DNA of 64,000 nucleotides. It comes from Flavobacteriaceae bacterium PRS1. Its GTDB lineage: Bacteria; Bacteroidota; Bacteroidia; Flavobacteriales; Flavobacteriaceae. The stretch spans positions 1 through 64,000 of the forward strand of contig RDRZ01000005.1 of assembly GCA_003709165.1 (NCBI GenBank), given 5' to 3'. Under the pieces are notes generated by a model that saw only the letters and a list, made by a program, of their open reading frames with translations, had not been told where the DNA came from and made no database searches. Shown piece after piece: positions 25,969 through 35,055 of the stretch (positions are counted from its first letter, which is position 1; each line of letters starts with the position of its first letter). The position numbers were made by a program, and so were the translations under genes.

Positions 25969-27816
25969 TATCTTCTTCTAATCCTAGGGTTATTAATATT
26001 TACATGTTCAGATGATTCTTCATCAACTGATCCTTCTGGAGATAATACTGGAGATAATACTGGAGGAAATAACAATGAACCTCCAGAGATTGAAATTACT
26101 GGGCAATGGTATATCTCAGGAACTAGTAGATCTACTGCGGATTATTTTAACAAACGAAAAAACAATAATATTAAGAGTGTTATTTCTACAAATAATTCTC
26201 TTGATGTTGGTGTTGTTAGTATTGATTCACCAATAACTGGAGAACTTACGGCCACTGAAACTATAACTGTTACTATAGGGAATTTTGGAACAGAAGAAGC
26301 TTCAAATTTTGATCTTTTATATAAAATTGCTTATGGTGATGAAGATTATGGCGATGACATAACATAGACTTTCTCAGGGACAATAGCCTCTGAAGCTACA
26401 GCGCAATATAGTTTTACCACAACAGCAGATTTATCACAACTTGGTCAATGGCATATTTTTGCAGATACTGAAATGGAATCAGATGAAGATACGGATAGTG
26501 ATGTTTTTCAAACATATGTTAATAGTTTAAACTATTCATCTGTATGTGATGTTCATTCAATAATATTTGAAGAAGACGGTTCTTATAGTCTATACACTAA
26601 TAATGAAGAGGGTATTTGTAATTACGTAATTTTTGGAACCTATGTTCTAGATGAAGAAGAAAGTACCGTCACATTATATGTAGAATATGAGAATAATACT
26701 CCGATTGTTTTAGGTACAATAGAAGATGTACAGGTTGAAAATGGAGAGTTTTCTGGAACCATTAATTTTGATGACTTATGTGTTCAAGTAGTAGATGGTT
26801 ATGAAGAAGCTGATTATACAGAATCATTAACCTATATACCCGATGATAATTTAGAACAATGGTTAGTAAATGAAGGTCTTGACAATAGTATGGATGACTA
26901 TATGCTTACTTCTAATGCTCAACAAGTAGGGGGAATATCAATTGGGGCTGATGATGCATGTTATGATGAAAATGGAGATATCATTTGTGCATGGGAAGAT
27001 TATATGAATTATGAAACTAGATTTTCAAATAGACTAACTAATCTTGCAGGTATTGAGGCATTTCCAAATTTACAAATCTTAAATTTAACAGGAAATGATT
27101 TAGACAGCATCAATATTACTGAAAATAGTCAACTAAAGTCTTTATACTTAAATTTTAATAGCTTTTATAAGATTGATACTAGCGGAAATCCCAATTTAGA
27201 GGATATTTCTTTGGATAATAATAAAATCATACCAGAATTAGATTTTTCTCAGAACTCATCAATGAAAATTCTAGCAATACCTAATATAGCATTGGGTGGA
27301 ATGTCAGGATACATAGGGCCTGGAGGTTATTTTGATTTATCAAATTTAACTCAACTTGAGTTCTTAAGTCTTGGTAACAATAATCTTACTTCTGTTGATT
27401 TATCAAATTTAACTCAACTTGAGGTCTTAAGTTTTGGTAACAATAATCTTACTTCTGTTGATATTTCTGATAATAACAATCTCCAGACACTACAACTAGG
27501 AGGAAATAATATTTCAGAAATTGATATAAGTCATTTAGTTTCATTAACAGAATTTGATATATCTCAAAGTCCTATAACTTCATTAGATTTGTCTTCAAAT
27601 ACTCAATTATATGAGTTGGGTCTTTATGGTTGTGACCTACAAGGAACATTAGATCTTTCCATGATGGAGAATCTTATGAAATTTGGTGCAAATGGTAATC
27701 CTAATTTAACTTGTATTAAAGTAAATCAGACTCAATTAGATAATATAAATAATGGAGCTCCAGATTTTAATTGGAATTATGATAATATTGTTACAATTTC
27801 CCTAGATTGTGAGTAG
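25960..27816 (+). pseudogene. Leucine-rich-repeat lipoprotein interrupted by an in-frame amber codon
   Basis: One frame runs from ATG 25960 to 27816 except for TAG at 26365-26367. The start is MKKYLLLILGLLIFTCSDDS, a lipoprotein signal with a Ser/Asp/Asn-rich linker. A CARDB-like segment follows (TETITVTIGNFGTEEASNF to TFSGTIASEATAQYSF), broken by the TAG, probably from GAG. After about residue 300 come leucine-rich repeats (LTNLAGIEAFPNLQILNLTG) with two nearly identical neighbouring units of 21 aa (LSNLTQLEFLSLGNNNLTSV) at 27340-27465. As read, only a 135-aa fragment is made from the first start; a product from ATG 26473 would lack a signal. It was a surface adhesion or binding protein. Confidence 0.8.
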
Positions 27817-27817
27817 A

Positions 27818-27868
27818 TGAGCCAATGAGGAAAATTGAACTCGTGACCTCTTCCTTACCAAAGAAAGG
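27818..27868 (-). pseudogene. tRNA-Thr(GGT) 3'-half remnant
   Basis: On the minus strand the segment reads an anticodon-loop-like CTTTGGTAAGG, a variable region GAGGTCACG, a T-loop AGTTCAATT and an acceptor end CATTGGCTCA, in tRNA order. The 5' half is absent and the T-stem is mismatched. A 3' tRNA piece is what island insertion or excision at a tRNA leaves behind. Confidence 0.5.
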
Positions 27869-27885
27869 AATGTAAAAGTTGTTTC

Positions 27886-28008
27886 TAGATAATTAATCAG
27901 TAATGGTATTTTAAAAGATTCGTCATAAATAAATCTCTTATCAAACCATCCATGTTCACCAAGATAAAAGCCTTGATCTGATGTATATACTACTATTGTA
28001 TTTTCATC
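27886..28008 (-). pseudogene. Sulfatase internal fragment
   Basis: The minus strand reads [20 protein letters not shown] then [19 protein letters not shown], a highly conserved formylglycine-sulfatase stretch ([16 protein letters not shown]). Only ~40 codons remain and the N-terminal Cys/Ser motif is absent. It abuts the duplicated leader at 28009, so the duplication may have cut this gene. Confidence 0.75.
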
Positions 28009-28080
28009 TAAACCCTGAATTTCAGGTAAGGTATAATGCCCAAGATATTTAACTAACTAAAACCAATTAAAATGAAAAAA
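28009..28080 (+). repeat. 72-bp duplicated leader, copy 2
   Basis: Exact copy of 25897-25968, placed the same way directly before an ATGAAAAAA start. The minus-strand sulfatase frame can be followed a few codons into it (TLPEIQ), hinting that this copy is the older one. Confidence 0.9.
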
Positions 28081-29001
28081 AGTATAATTATTTTTATGAT
28101 GATGTTTACTATCATTACTTATTCCCAAAAGAAAAAGAATGGAACAGTTTATATTGACCATCCAGCTATAACTGTTGTAGAAGTAATGCAACAAGCTATG
28201 ATAGCTAGTGATGCAGATAAAGTTGCAACTTATTTAGCTGACGACTTTAAATCTTTTAACGGGGTCAATACAAACCCAAATAACAAAGGACGAAACAGAG
28301 AAGATTTTTTAAAACGAGTTTCTACATTTAAAGACTTTGTTAATTATGCAAGTTTAAAACGCACAAATGGAGCTTATCCTGATGCTTTGGAGTATAAAGA
28401 TGATGAAGATGGTTTATGGGTACAAACTTGGGATAGTTTTAAAGGAGTTCATGCTGTAACTGGAGTAAAACTAGATGGACCTGTACACCGATTATTTAGA
28501 CTAAATGATGATAATAAAATTGTTTCTATGATTACTTATAGTAGCACTACTAATGGAGAAATTGGAAGAAGTTTTAGTACAAGAACTAATGGAACTATTT
28601 ATAAAAATCATGATAATATTAATACCGCAAGAAAAGTGATTAGAGCATTTGAAAATAGTGATTTTGACAAAGCCTATAGCTTTTTTACTGATGATGCACG
28701 ATTTAGTAATAGTGAAACCCCTAGAGGTGAAGCTTTAACTTTGACTGAATATAAAGAAAGTATCAAAAAAATTAGGGAAACTTCGGACGTGGAGAGTTTT
28801 GATATGAATGGTTATCCAGATTATTTAAATTATGAATTTAGAAATGCCAAAGTAGTACAGTCTTGGTGGACTATTAGATTAATTAGAAAATCTGATGGTA
28901 AAAAGTTTGAATTACCAATCTTGTATATTCATGATTTTAATGATGATGGTAAAATAACAAGATCTTCGGCATATTATAGTTCTAAAGTATTAGAAGACTA
29001 A
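28072..29001 (+). CDS. Exported protein with two SnoaL/NTF2-like domains
   Basis: The 309-aa product has a signal peptide MKKSIIIFMMMFTIITYSQ and two repeats of a SnoaL-like fold. The first (about residues 30-150) contains VVEVMQQAMIASDADKVATY, YLADDF and WVQTWDSFKGVHAVTG. The second (about 175-300) contains RKVIRAFENSDFDKAYSFFT, DDARF and VVQSWWTIRLIRKSDG. Such domains bind small hydrophobic ligands or act as isomerases; catalytic residues cannot be assigned. It shares the upstream 72 bp with the LRR lipoprotein, so both could be regulated alike. Confidence 0.75.
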   Translation: MKKSIIIFMMMFTIITYSQKKKNGTVYIDHPAITVVEVMQQAMIASDADKVATYLADDFKSFNGVNTNPNNKGRNREDFLKRVSTFKDFVNYASLKRTNGAYPDALEYKDDEDGLWVQTWDSFKGVHAVTGVKLDGPVHRLFRLNDDNKIVSMITYSSTTNGEIGRSFSTRTNGTIYKNHDNINTARKVIRAFENSDFDKAYSFFTDDARFSNSETPRGEALTLTEYKESIKKIRETSDVESFDMNGYPDYLNYEFRNAKVVQSWWTIRLIRKSDGKKFELPILYIHDFNDDGKITRSSAYYSSKVLED

Positions 29002-29200
29002 ATTTATTTGATACTACTTTTAAATTATAAAGAAGCTGTCTGTAAAGATGGCTTTTTTAGTTTTTAGAGGTTTGAAATATTCTTGTTATATTTAAAAAAT
29101 CATCCTAACAATAGCTAATCATGATTAACTTCTTTAGAAAAAAATTCTAAAACTTACTATTGATAGAAAACTATACTAATAGAAACTCGAAATTGAATAA

Positions 29201-29764
29201 TTGAACCAAATGAAAAATTTATCATCTAACATTGTATCGGTTGTCATCCTTAATTGTATTAAACAAAATTTTCAATTAGAATATGAAGATTGGGAAAAAC
29301 GAATTGGCAAAGAAATAAAATATTTTGAAGGTTTTATAGCAATATCTAACAAAAAACTAGAAGGTGTAAATAATGAGTATTTTACTATATTTCAGTTTGA
29401 TACACCATATAATTTGAATAAATGGCAAAATTCAAACACCCTTAAAAGGTTTTTAAATGAGATGAAAAAATATACTCTATCCGAATCTAAAGTCAGACAA
29501 CATGAAGGATTGGAAATATTCTTTGATAAAACACAAACAACTATTTCATCTACACCTTTTTATAAAAAGGTAGTTATTGGAGTTATTGCTGTATATCCAT
29601 TAATAATAGTGGTAGATAAATTATATCAGTGGCTTAATCCTTGGGCAGAAAGTATTCCTTTTGAGTTAGGATTGTTTTTTCAGGTTATTGTAATTTCTGT
29701 TTTAATGACCTATCCAGTAATGCCTATTTTAACAAGGGTTTTTTGTAAATGGTTGGTTAATTAA
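29201..29764 (+). CDS. ABM-superfamily (COG3224-type) membrane protein
   Basis: The 187-aa protein has an N-terminal antibiotic-biosynthesis-monooxygenase-like ferredoxin fold (about residues 10-110: YEDWEKRIGKEIKYFEGFIA, FQFDTPYNLNKWQNS) followed by two transmembrane segments (about 124-142 and 158-180). This architecture is that of COG3224, whose function is unknown. The start at 29201 or the ATG three codons on (29210) are equally possible. It stands alone and converges with the kinase fusion gene, with only 11 bp between them. Confidence 0.7.
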   Translation: MNQMKNLSSNIVSVVILNCIKQNFQLEYEDWEKRIGKEIKYFEGFIAISNKKLEGVNNEYFTIFQFDTPYNLNKWQNSNTLKRFLNEMKKYTLSESKVRQHEGLEIFFDKTQTTISSTPFYKKVVIGVIAVYPLIIVVDKLYQWLNPWAESIPFELGLFFQVIVISVLMTYPVMPILTRVFCKWLVN

Positions 29765-29775
29765 AAAGTGTCATA

Positions 29776-31563
29776 TTAATAATGAGAAGTTCTGATTACA
29801 GGTTGAAAAAAATCTTTTCTTTTCGCACAAACCATATCAGCTACACAGGAAGAACAAACAGGATCAGTCATTTCTGGACACCTTTTCCTAGACATAAAAA
29901 AGAACCAATCTACTGCACCCATGGATTGACCTGACAAGTTAGGTAACATGTTAACCGCTTTATATATTTCATATCTTACATCCCATTCATCTTGAACCGA
30001 AACTAATTGCCTGCTGTGTAATTTTTGTTTTAAAATTTTGTCTTCAATATCCACTAACCCTAAACGTAAACTTGCTCTCATACAATGGTAGTCTACAACC
30101 GGAGGGAGCATTTCAATATCAGCAAAACGAATAAATTTTTCTGGACGTTGTTCCAAAATTAAAGCAAGTAGCGCACTTTTTTTTCTCAATGGATCTTCTC
30201 TGTAACCACCTATCCTATCTATTAATTCAAAAAATCTTTTTAAAGGAAGTTCCGATTGCTTAACATCGTCAATAATTGATTTAGGTGTCCAACCTAACTC
30301 CAGCATTGTTTTTCCATAAGCTTGTGCCATATCAACATGTAACTGCAATGCAGGCATTACATTAAATCCGTTATCCGATTTAAATAAATTCTCCATTTCT
30401 TCTATGGTTACATTTGCTTGACGTTGTGGTGAAAAAAAATCTGGATCAATGTCTATTTTTTTTAAGTAGGCTTTAAAAAGATAGAATGCTCCTTTTAATT
30501 GTTCTCCTGAAACAGTTTCTATTAACGGTTTGAAGTAACGCTCATTTTTATGCGACCAAAAGCTAAATTGTTGCAATGTTGTTACAAAAAAATAATCTAA
30601 TGTTACGGGATGATTTTTTGGTGGCAAAGTGATGTCATCAATAAAAGGAAAAGAAAATACTTCAGGAGTTTTTGAGATGAGATCTGCAATTTTTTTCAAT
30701 CTCTTATGATTAATACTCACTCTTTTTGTATCAAAATTAATTGTGCTTATATCAATCAATAATTTTTCTGGCCCAATACCTGTCACCATGTTTGAAGCCA
30801 GAAATACACCATGTCTGGCAGCCATTACAGGATGGTGTCCAGAGGCTATTTTTGTAAGCGTAGCTCCACAAAAAGTATCACCTGCGCCAGTTGGGTCTAC
30901 TTGATGAACACGTGGTGAATTGATTGTAGCAACATGTGTCCCTTGGTTAATAATTACGCCGTTTTTACCAGCAGTAATAAAAGTGATTTTTGCATTTAAT
31001 ATCTTATTATCCTTTTCATATTTATTAATCAAATCTGATTCATAATTATTCATAAAAAAAAAATCAACGGCACTTTTTATCTTTATCACTTCATAAGGTT
31101 CATTTTCAGCCATTGGTTTGGCTGTCCCGGCAGAAATTCTTTTTGCACCTCGTTCTCTACAAGCAATTACAAATTTCATTTGTTGTTTTGTACTACCTAA
31201 AGGGACAATATGAACTATATCAAATTCACTTAAATCATCAGGTAAAATAATAGGGTCTAAGTCAGCCTCCGATCCAAAATAAGCTTCTTTATAAATAGTG
31301 TTTGAGTCAGATTGAATAATATGAAAATGAGGAAGTTGTTCTTGCGAAATTGACGGACCTATCCACTTCATCTTCTTTTCAACAAAAGCTAATTTTAAGG
31401 GGATCTCTATTGGTTTTGGAGCAAATAAAGTAACTTCTGCACCTGATTGTATGGCACCTAAAGCAGTATAAAGTCCTGCACCACCAGCTACTTGTTGCGA
31501 AATGTTATTAACATCAATTAGATCTATAGACGGAGATCCTATAATTAAAATAGATGGAGTCAT
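29776..31563 (-). CDS. PfkB-family kinase fused to HhH-GPD/4Fe-4S glycosylase-like domain
   Basis: The 595-aa fusion has two parts. Residues 1-~275 form a ribokinase-like sugar/nucleoside kinase: GGAG at 27-30 and the catalytic motif DPTGAGDTF at 223-231 with base Asp229. Residues ~320-595 resemble an endonuclease III/MutY-type glycosylase: PPVVDYHCMRASLRLGLV at 487-504 corresponds to the VDTHVxRvxxRLGL motif and keeps its catalytic Asp (D491). Four cysteines at 562, 570, 573 and 579 form C-x7-C-x2-C-x5-C, close to the C-x6-C-x2-C-x5-C iron-sulfur loop of that superfamily. A plausible role is salvage or repair of a modified nucleoside, with base release and sugar phosphorylation on one chain. 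That function is inference; a kinase call alone is secure. Confidence 0.8.
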   Translation of the reverse strand: MTPSILIIGSPSIDLIDVNNISQQVAGGAGLYTALGAIQSGAEVTLFAPKPIEIPLKLAFVEKKMKWIGPSISQEQLPHFHIIQSDSNTIYKEAYFGSEADLDPIILPDDLSEFDIVHIVPLGSTKQQMKFVIACRERGAKRISAGTAKPMAENEPYEVIKIKSAVDFFFMNNYESDLINKYEKDNKILNAKITFITAGKNGVIINQGTHVATINSPRVHQVDPTGAGDTFCGATLTKIASGHHPVMAARHGVFLASNMVTGIGPEKLLIDISTINFDTKRVSINHKRLKKIADLISKTPEVFSFPFIDDITLPPKNHPVTLDYFFVTTLQQFSFWSHKNERYFKPLIETVSGEQLKGAFYLFKAYLKKIDIDPDFFSPQRQANVTIEEMENLFKSDNGFNVMPALQLHVDMAQAYGKTMLELGWTPKSIIDDVKQSELPLKRFFELIDRIGGYREDPLRKKSALLALILEQRPEKFIRFADIEMLPPVVDYHCMRASLRLGLVDIEDKILKQKLHSRQLVSVQDEWDVRYEIYKAVNMLPNLSGQSMGAVDWFFFMSRKRCPEMTDPVCSSCVADMVCAKRKDFFQPVIRTSHY

Positions 31564-31947
31564 TATTTTTAAACATTTGATTTTTAATTATTGTAATTTA
31601 CAATATTCTACAAAAATTACAATTAATTTTTAAGAAAGGGATTTAATTCCAATCATTTCCCTGATTACATCATAAACTATAAATATCCATCACATATGAA
31701 AGTCATGAATATCACTCTGAATGGATCTGTTAGGGAGGCTTATACAGGGCATATATGATTAAAGGTCTGATAGGAAAACATTTTGGACATCCGCCTATAC
31801 CATCATTCATTGATTGAAAAAGAAAGCCAAAAGTTTTAATCAATAATTGACCAAATTCTGAAAATAACGAAAAGCTAACAAAGAACTGAGTTAAAACAAG
31901 TCTTTTTACTAATATGACAGTGGTTGATATAGCCTTAACAGCATGAC

Positions 31948-31986
31948 GTCAAGTTGTCAACTTTTTTATTGGAATTTAGGGAGGGG
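31948..31986 (+). repeat. Palindromic intergenic repeat, copy 2 of 3
   Basis: GTCAAGTTGTCAACTT followed by a T-run, ATTGGAATTTAGGGAGGGG. It ends exactly where the second integrase remnant begins. The stretch 31564-31947 before it shows no gene or structure that I can name. Confidence 0.7.
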
Positions 31987-32129
31987 TGTTATTATACAAT
32001 GATGCACCAATGGAGATAGTAAGTAAACTGTTAGGGCATTCAAATATGAAAATAACACAGGATAGTTATGGTAAAATAGTGCAGAAGAAAATTAGTTTAG
32101 AGATGGAGAGGTTGAAGGGAAGTGTTTAG
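31986..32129 (+). pseudogene. Integrase 3'-end remnant 2
   Basis: An open stretch of 47 codons reads LLYNDAPMEIVSKLLGHSNM then KITQDSYGKIVQKKISLEME, ending RLKGSV. It matches the last ~45 residues of the integrase at 124-1236 and includes the catalytic His and Tyr. Everything upstream of it is missing. Confidence 0.85.
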
Positions 32130-32209
32130 AACGGTTTGCGAATGGTGTTGTAGCATCCCCAAGGGAGCTATGGACTATACATAGTGTTGTGTGTTCGTTT
32201 TTTACTTTA

Positions 32210-33124
32210 TTAGTCATTGCTTCCAAGAAAATATATTGGGTGAATAGGTAACATGTTTTTTTGTTCATCATCAAGTTTTGAATAGTATTCGGTCCATAAT
32301 GATACTAACCTATCAAAGCCTATAAGCTCAATGTGTTCTCTCGAATTCCTTGCTTCTTTTTCGGCTGGTTTAGAAAAGTCCCCTGAAGTCACAAAAATCC
32401 CTACATCAGAAGTTCTTTTTAGTGTCCCTGCTAATTTTTGAATTTCATCTGACGATATTGAACTGCTTGGTCTATGTTTTACTTGAACTATTATTCTTGG
32501 TTGAGTTGTTCCAAGTGGGTCATTATATGCAATAATATCAATTCCACCATCAGGTCCTCGCTTTGCCACATCTGATATATGGTAACCCATGGAGTTTAAT
32601 AAAGCTGCAACTAAATCTTGAAATTCATAAGGATTTTTTCGAAGAATAAAGTTTCTAATTCCAGTTATTGCATTTTCTTCTAACTGGTCAATTATTGCTT
32701 GTTGAGCTTGTCCTTTGTCCGTTTGAATTTCCGGCAAATCATCATCTTCATCCTTAGAATTACCTTCCTTTTTTCTCTTAGCATCCCATTCTCGATATAT
32801 CTTAATAGCTGTACTTAGCAACTTTTCTGAACCTAATTTAATTGCTTCTTCACCTTCATTTGTTAAAATCCAAAGACCTTTGTTCTTTCTTAAAAATCCA
32901 GCTTTCATACAATCAATAGTATAAAAATGCAAAATCGATTCCCATCTTATATATCCAGTCTTTTCATACCTATGTTTTTCGTATTCGTTAAAATCAACTG
33001 ATTCACGTATTTTATCAACAACATCTTTCCCTCTTAACTCACCACCATTCTCCTTTAGAATATTAAAGGCAGTATAAATTGTTTTTTCCGCTATTATTTT
33101 TGATTTGGATTTTCCTTTACCCAT
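32210..33124 (-). CDS. mrr: Mrr-type restriction endonuclease
   Basis: Type IV-like nuclease that cuts modified foreign DNA. The N-terminal ~110 residues form the Mrr winged-helix domain (GYIRWESILHFYTIDCMKAG, WILTNEGEEAI). A charged linker precedes the PD-(D/E)xK catalytic domain: YEFQDLVAALLNSMGY, GPDGGIDIIA with D196, and IVQVKHR with Q214 and K216, then VGIFVTSGDFSKPAEKEA. The 304-aa length equals E. coli Mrr. It is divergent from umuD, and a 16-bp dyad lies in the shared upstream region. It sits next to integrase debris, so it is probably acquired. Confidence 0.88.
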   Translation of the reverse strand: MGKGKSKSKIIAEKTIYTAFNILKENGGELRGKDVVDKIRESVDFNEYEKHRYEKTGYIRWESILHFYTIDCMKAGFLRKNKGLWILTNEGEEAIKLGSEKLLSTAIKIYREWDAKRKKEGNSKDEDDDLPEIQTDKGQAQQAIIDQLEENAITGIRNFILRKNPYEFQDLVAALLNSMGYHISDVAKRGPDGGIDIIAYNDPLGTTQPRIIVQVKHRPSSSISSDEIQKLAGTLKRTSDVGIFVTSGDFSKPAEKEARNSREHIELIGFDRLVSLWTEYYSKLDDEQKNMLPIHPIYFLGSND

Positions 33125-33167
33125 TTTTAATTATTCTTAAATTAAGTGGTTCATTCTAATTACACAC

Positions 33168-33183
33168 AACATACGTGTATGTT
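33168..33183. promoter_or_regulatory. Dyad AACATAC-GT-GTATGTT between mrr and umuD
   Basis: Perfect 7-bp arms with a 2-bp centre, 44 bp upstream of mrr and 126 bp upstream of umuD. It is a candidate operator for one or both divergent genes, possibly an SOS-type site; no regulator can be assigned from sequence. Confidence 0.4.
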
Positions 33184-33239
33184 CATCTCTATTATATATA
33201 AACAAATCTAATGAAAAATTACTTGTCAAACTTATCAAA

Positions 33240-33273
33240 GTCAAGTTGTCAACTTTTTATTGAAATTTAGGAT
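33240..33273 (+). repeat. Palindromic intergenic repeat, copy 3 of 3
   Basis: GTCAAGTTGTCAACTT, T-run, ATTGAAATTTAGGA, located 35 bp before the umuD start, so here it overlaps the probable promoter region. A TAACTTTG -7-like box follows at 33294-33301. Confidence 0.65.
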
Positions 33274-33308
33274 AAAGAAATATTAAACTTTTATAACTTT
33301 GTTGTATT

Positions 33309-33758
33309 ATGAAGTTAAGAAGCCTCTATACTACCAAAACTATTGAATTCTACAGATCAAATCATGCAACAAAATTAAAACTTCCTTTTGTTTCTAACGG
33401 CATTAGTGCAGGTTTTCCATCTCCAGCAGATGACTTTTTAGATATTAATATTGACCTTAATAAACACCTTATAAAAAACCCAAGTACAACATTTTATGGC
33501 AGAGTAAAAGGTGATTCTTTAAAAGATGCTGGTATTCATGATGGTGATTTGCTAATTGTAGATAAAAGTTTAGAGCCAACTAATGGGAAAATAGCGGTTT
33601 GTTTTATAGATGGTGAGTTTACAGTTAAGCGTATCAAAATTGAAAAAGATATTGTTTGGCTAATTGCTGAAAACAAAGACTATCCACCTATTAAAGTTAC
33701 CAAAGACAATGATTTTGTGATTTGGGGAATTGTTATCAACGTTATTAAATACTTGTAA
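33309..33758 (+). CDS. umuD: UmuD-like S24 autoprotease subunit of DNA polymerase V
   Basis: LexA/UmuD-fold protein of 149 aa. The self-cleavage site Ala-Gly is in [13 protein letters not shown], the nucleophile Ser in [11 protein letters not shown] and the general-base Lys in [11 protein letters not shown]. After damage-induced cleavage, UmuD' pairs with UmuC. Its stop overlaps the umuC start (TAATG), so translation is coupled. The conserved [19 protein letters not shown] stretch confirms the family. Confidence 0.92.
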   Translation: MKLRSLYTTKTIEFYRSNHATKLKLPFVSNGISAGFPSPADDFLDINIDLNKHLIKNPSTTFYGRVKGDSLKDAGIHDGDLLIVDKSLEPTNGKIAVCFIDGEFTVKRIKIEKDIVWLIAENKDYPPIKVTKDNDFVIWGIVINVIKYL

Positions 33759-35017
33759 TGTTTGCACTTGTAGATTGCAATAATTTTTATGCCTCTTGTG
33801 AGAGAGTGTTTAATCCTTCATTAAATGATAAACCAATTGTGGTATTATCCAATAATGATGGCTGTGTTATTGCAAGGTCTAATGAAGCCAAAGCATTGGG
33901 TATTCCTATGGGAGCTCCTGCATTTGAATTTGAAAAGGATTTTATAAAACATAGCATAAAAGTATTCTCTTCTAATTATCCACTTTATGGAGATATGAGC
34001 AGTAGAGTTATGAATCTATTAAGAGAGTACACTCCAGATGTAGAGATTTATAGCATAGATGAAGCATTTCTAAAGTTTGATGGGTTTAAACTTTACGACC
34101 TAAAAACTATTGGTGATGAAATGCAAAAGAGAGTAACTAAAGGAACTGGAATACCTATCAGTGTTGGTTTTGCTCCAACAAAAGCATTAGCAAAAGTAGC
34201 CAATAGGATAGCCAAGAAGTTTCCTAAGATTACTAATAGCGTTTATGTAATAGATGATGAAAAGAAGCGTGTAAAAGCTTTAAAATGGCTTAAAATAGAA
34301 GATGTCTGGGGTGTTGGCAGACAGCATTCTAAACGCTTAAATAATATAGGAGTTGTAAATGCATATCAGTTTACAAAACTCTCAGATTACTGGGTGAGAA
34401 AGCATATGTCTGTAGTTGGTTTAAGACTAAAACATGATTTACAAGGGATACCTACTTTAGATTTGGAAACACCAGCCAATAAGAAAATGATTGCCACTAC
34501 AAGGGCATTTGAAAAAATGCATTATAAGTTTGAAGATGTTAGTGAGAGGGTAGGAACCTTTGCCATTTCTTGTGCTGAAAAATTAAGAAGACAAAAAAGC
34601 CATTGTAATGCTATATTGGTATTTCTGCATACTAATGGACATAGAAAGGATTTAGCACAATACGGAAGAAATATTGTTATAAAAACAGATTACCCAACCA
34701 ACTCATCTTTTGATTTAAACAAGTATGCACAATTAGGATTAAAAGCTATATTTAAAAAAGGATATCATTACAAAAAAGCAGGCGTTATAGTTATGGGCTT
34801 AACACCAAAGGGACAAAGCCAACTAGCCTTATTTAAAAAGCCAAATCCAAAGCATATACCAATAATGAAAATTGTTGATAGGATGAATAAGGCTTATGGC
34901 AATAACAAGATTAAGTTTGGATCACAATCTTTAGGCAGACAATGGAAAATGAAGCAAGAAAAACTATCTCCAAGATATTCTACAAATCTAAATGAGATAA
35001 TTACCATTAATGTATAA
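33758..35017 (+). CDS. umuC: UmuC-like Y-family DNA polymerase
   Basis: Translesion polymerase of 419 aa, the catalytic part of Pol V. The N-terminal [20 protein letters not shown] contains the first metal Asp; [10 protein letters not shown] holds the second acidic pair (DE). The palm/thumb follow with [20 protein letters not shown], then the little finger from about residue 240. The C-terminal UmuC DUF4113 region is present ([20 protein letters not shown]). It is coupled to umuD and followed 38 bp on by a SRAP gene. Confidence 0.93.
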   Translation: MFALVDCNNFYASCERVFNPSLNDKPIVVLSNNDGCVIARSNEAKALGIPMGAPAFEFEKDFIKHSIKVFSSNYPLYGDMSSRVMNLLREYTPDVEIYSIDEAFLKFDGFKLYDLKTIGDEMQKRVTKGTGIPISVGFAPTKALAKVANRIAKKFPKITNSVYVIDDEKKRVKALKWLKIEDVWGVGRQHSKRLNNIGVVNAYQFTKLSDYWVRKHMSVVGLRLKHDLQGIPTLDLETPANKKMIATTRAFEKMHYKFEDVSERVGTFAISCAEKLRRQKSHCNAILVFLHTNGHRKDLAQYGRNIVIKTDYPTNSSFDLNKYAQLGLKAIFKKGYHYKKAGVIVMGLTPKGQSQLALFKKPNPKHIPIMKIVDRMNKAYGNNKIKFGSQSLGRQWKMKQEKLSPRYSTNLNEIITINV

Positions 35018-35055
35018 CTGCATTTTTATTAACTTTAAGGCTCTAAATTAATAAT

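Noticed and set aside
31564-31947. Possible transposase relic
   Set aside because: Six-frame reading gives only short pieces with many stops and no recognisable motif.
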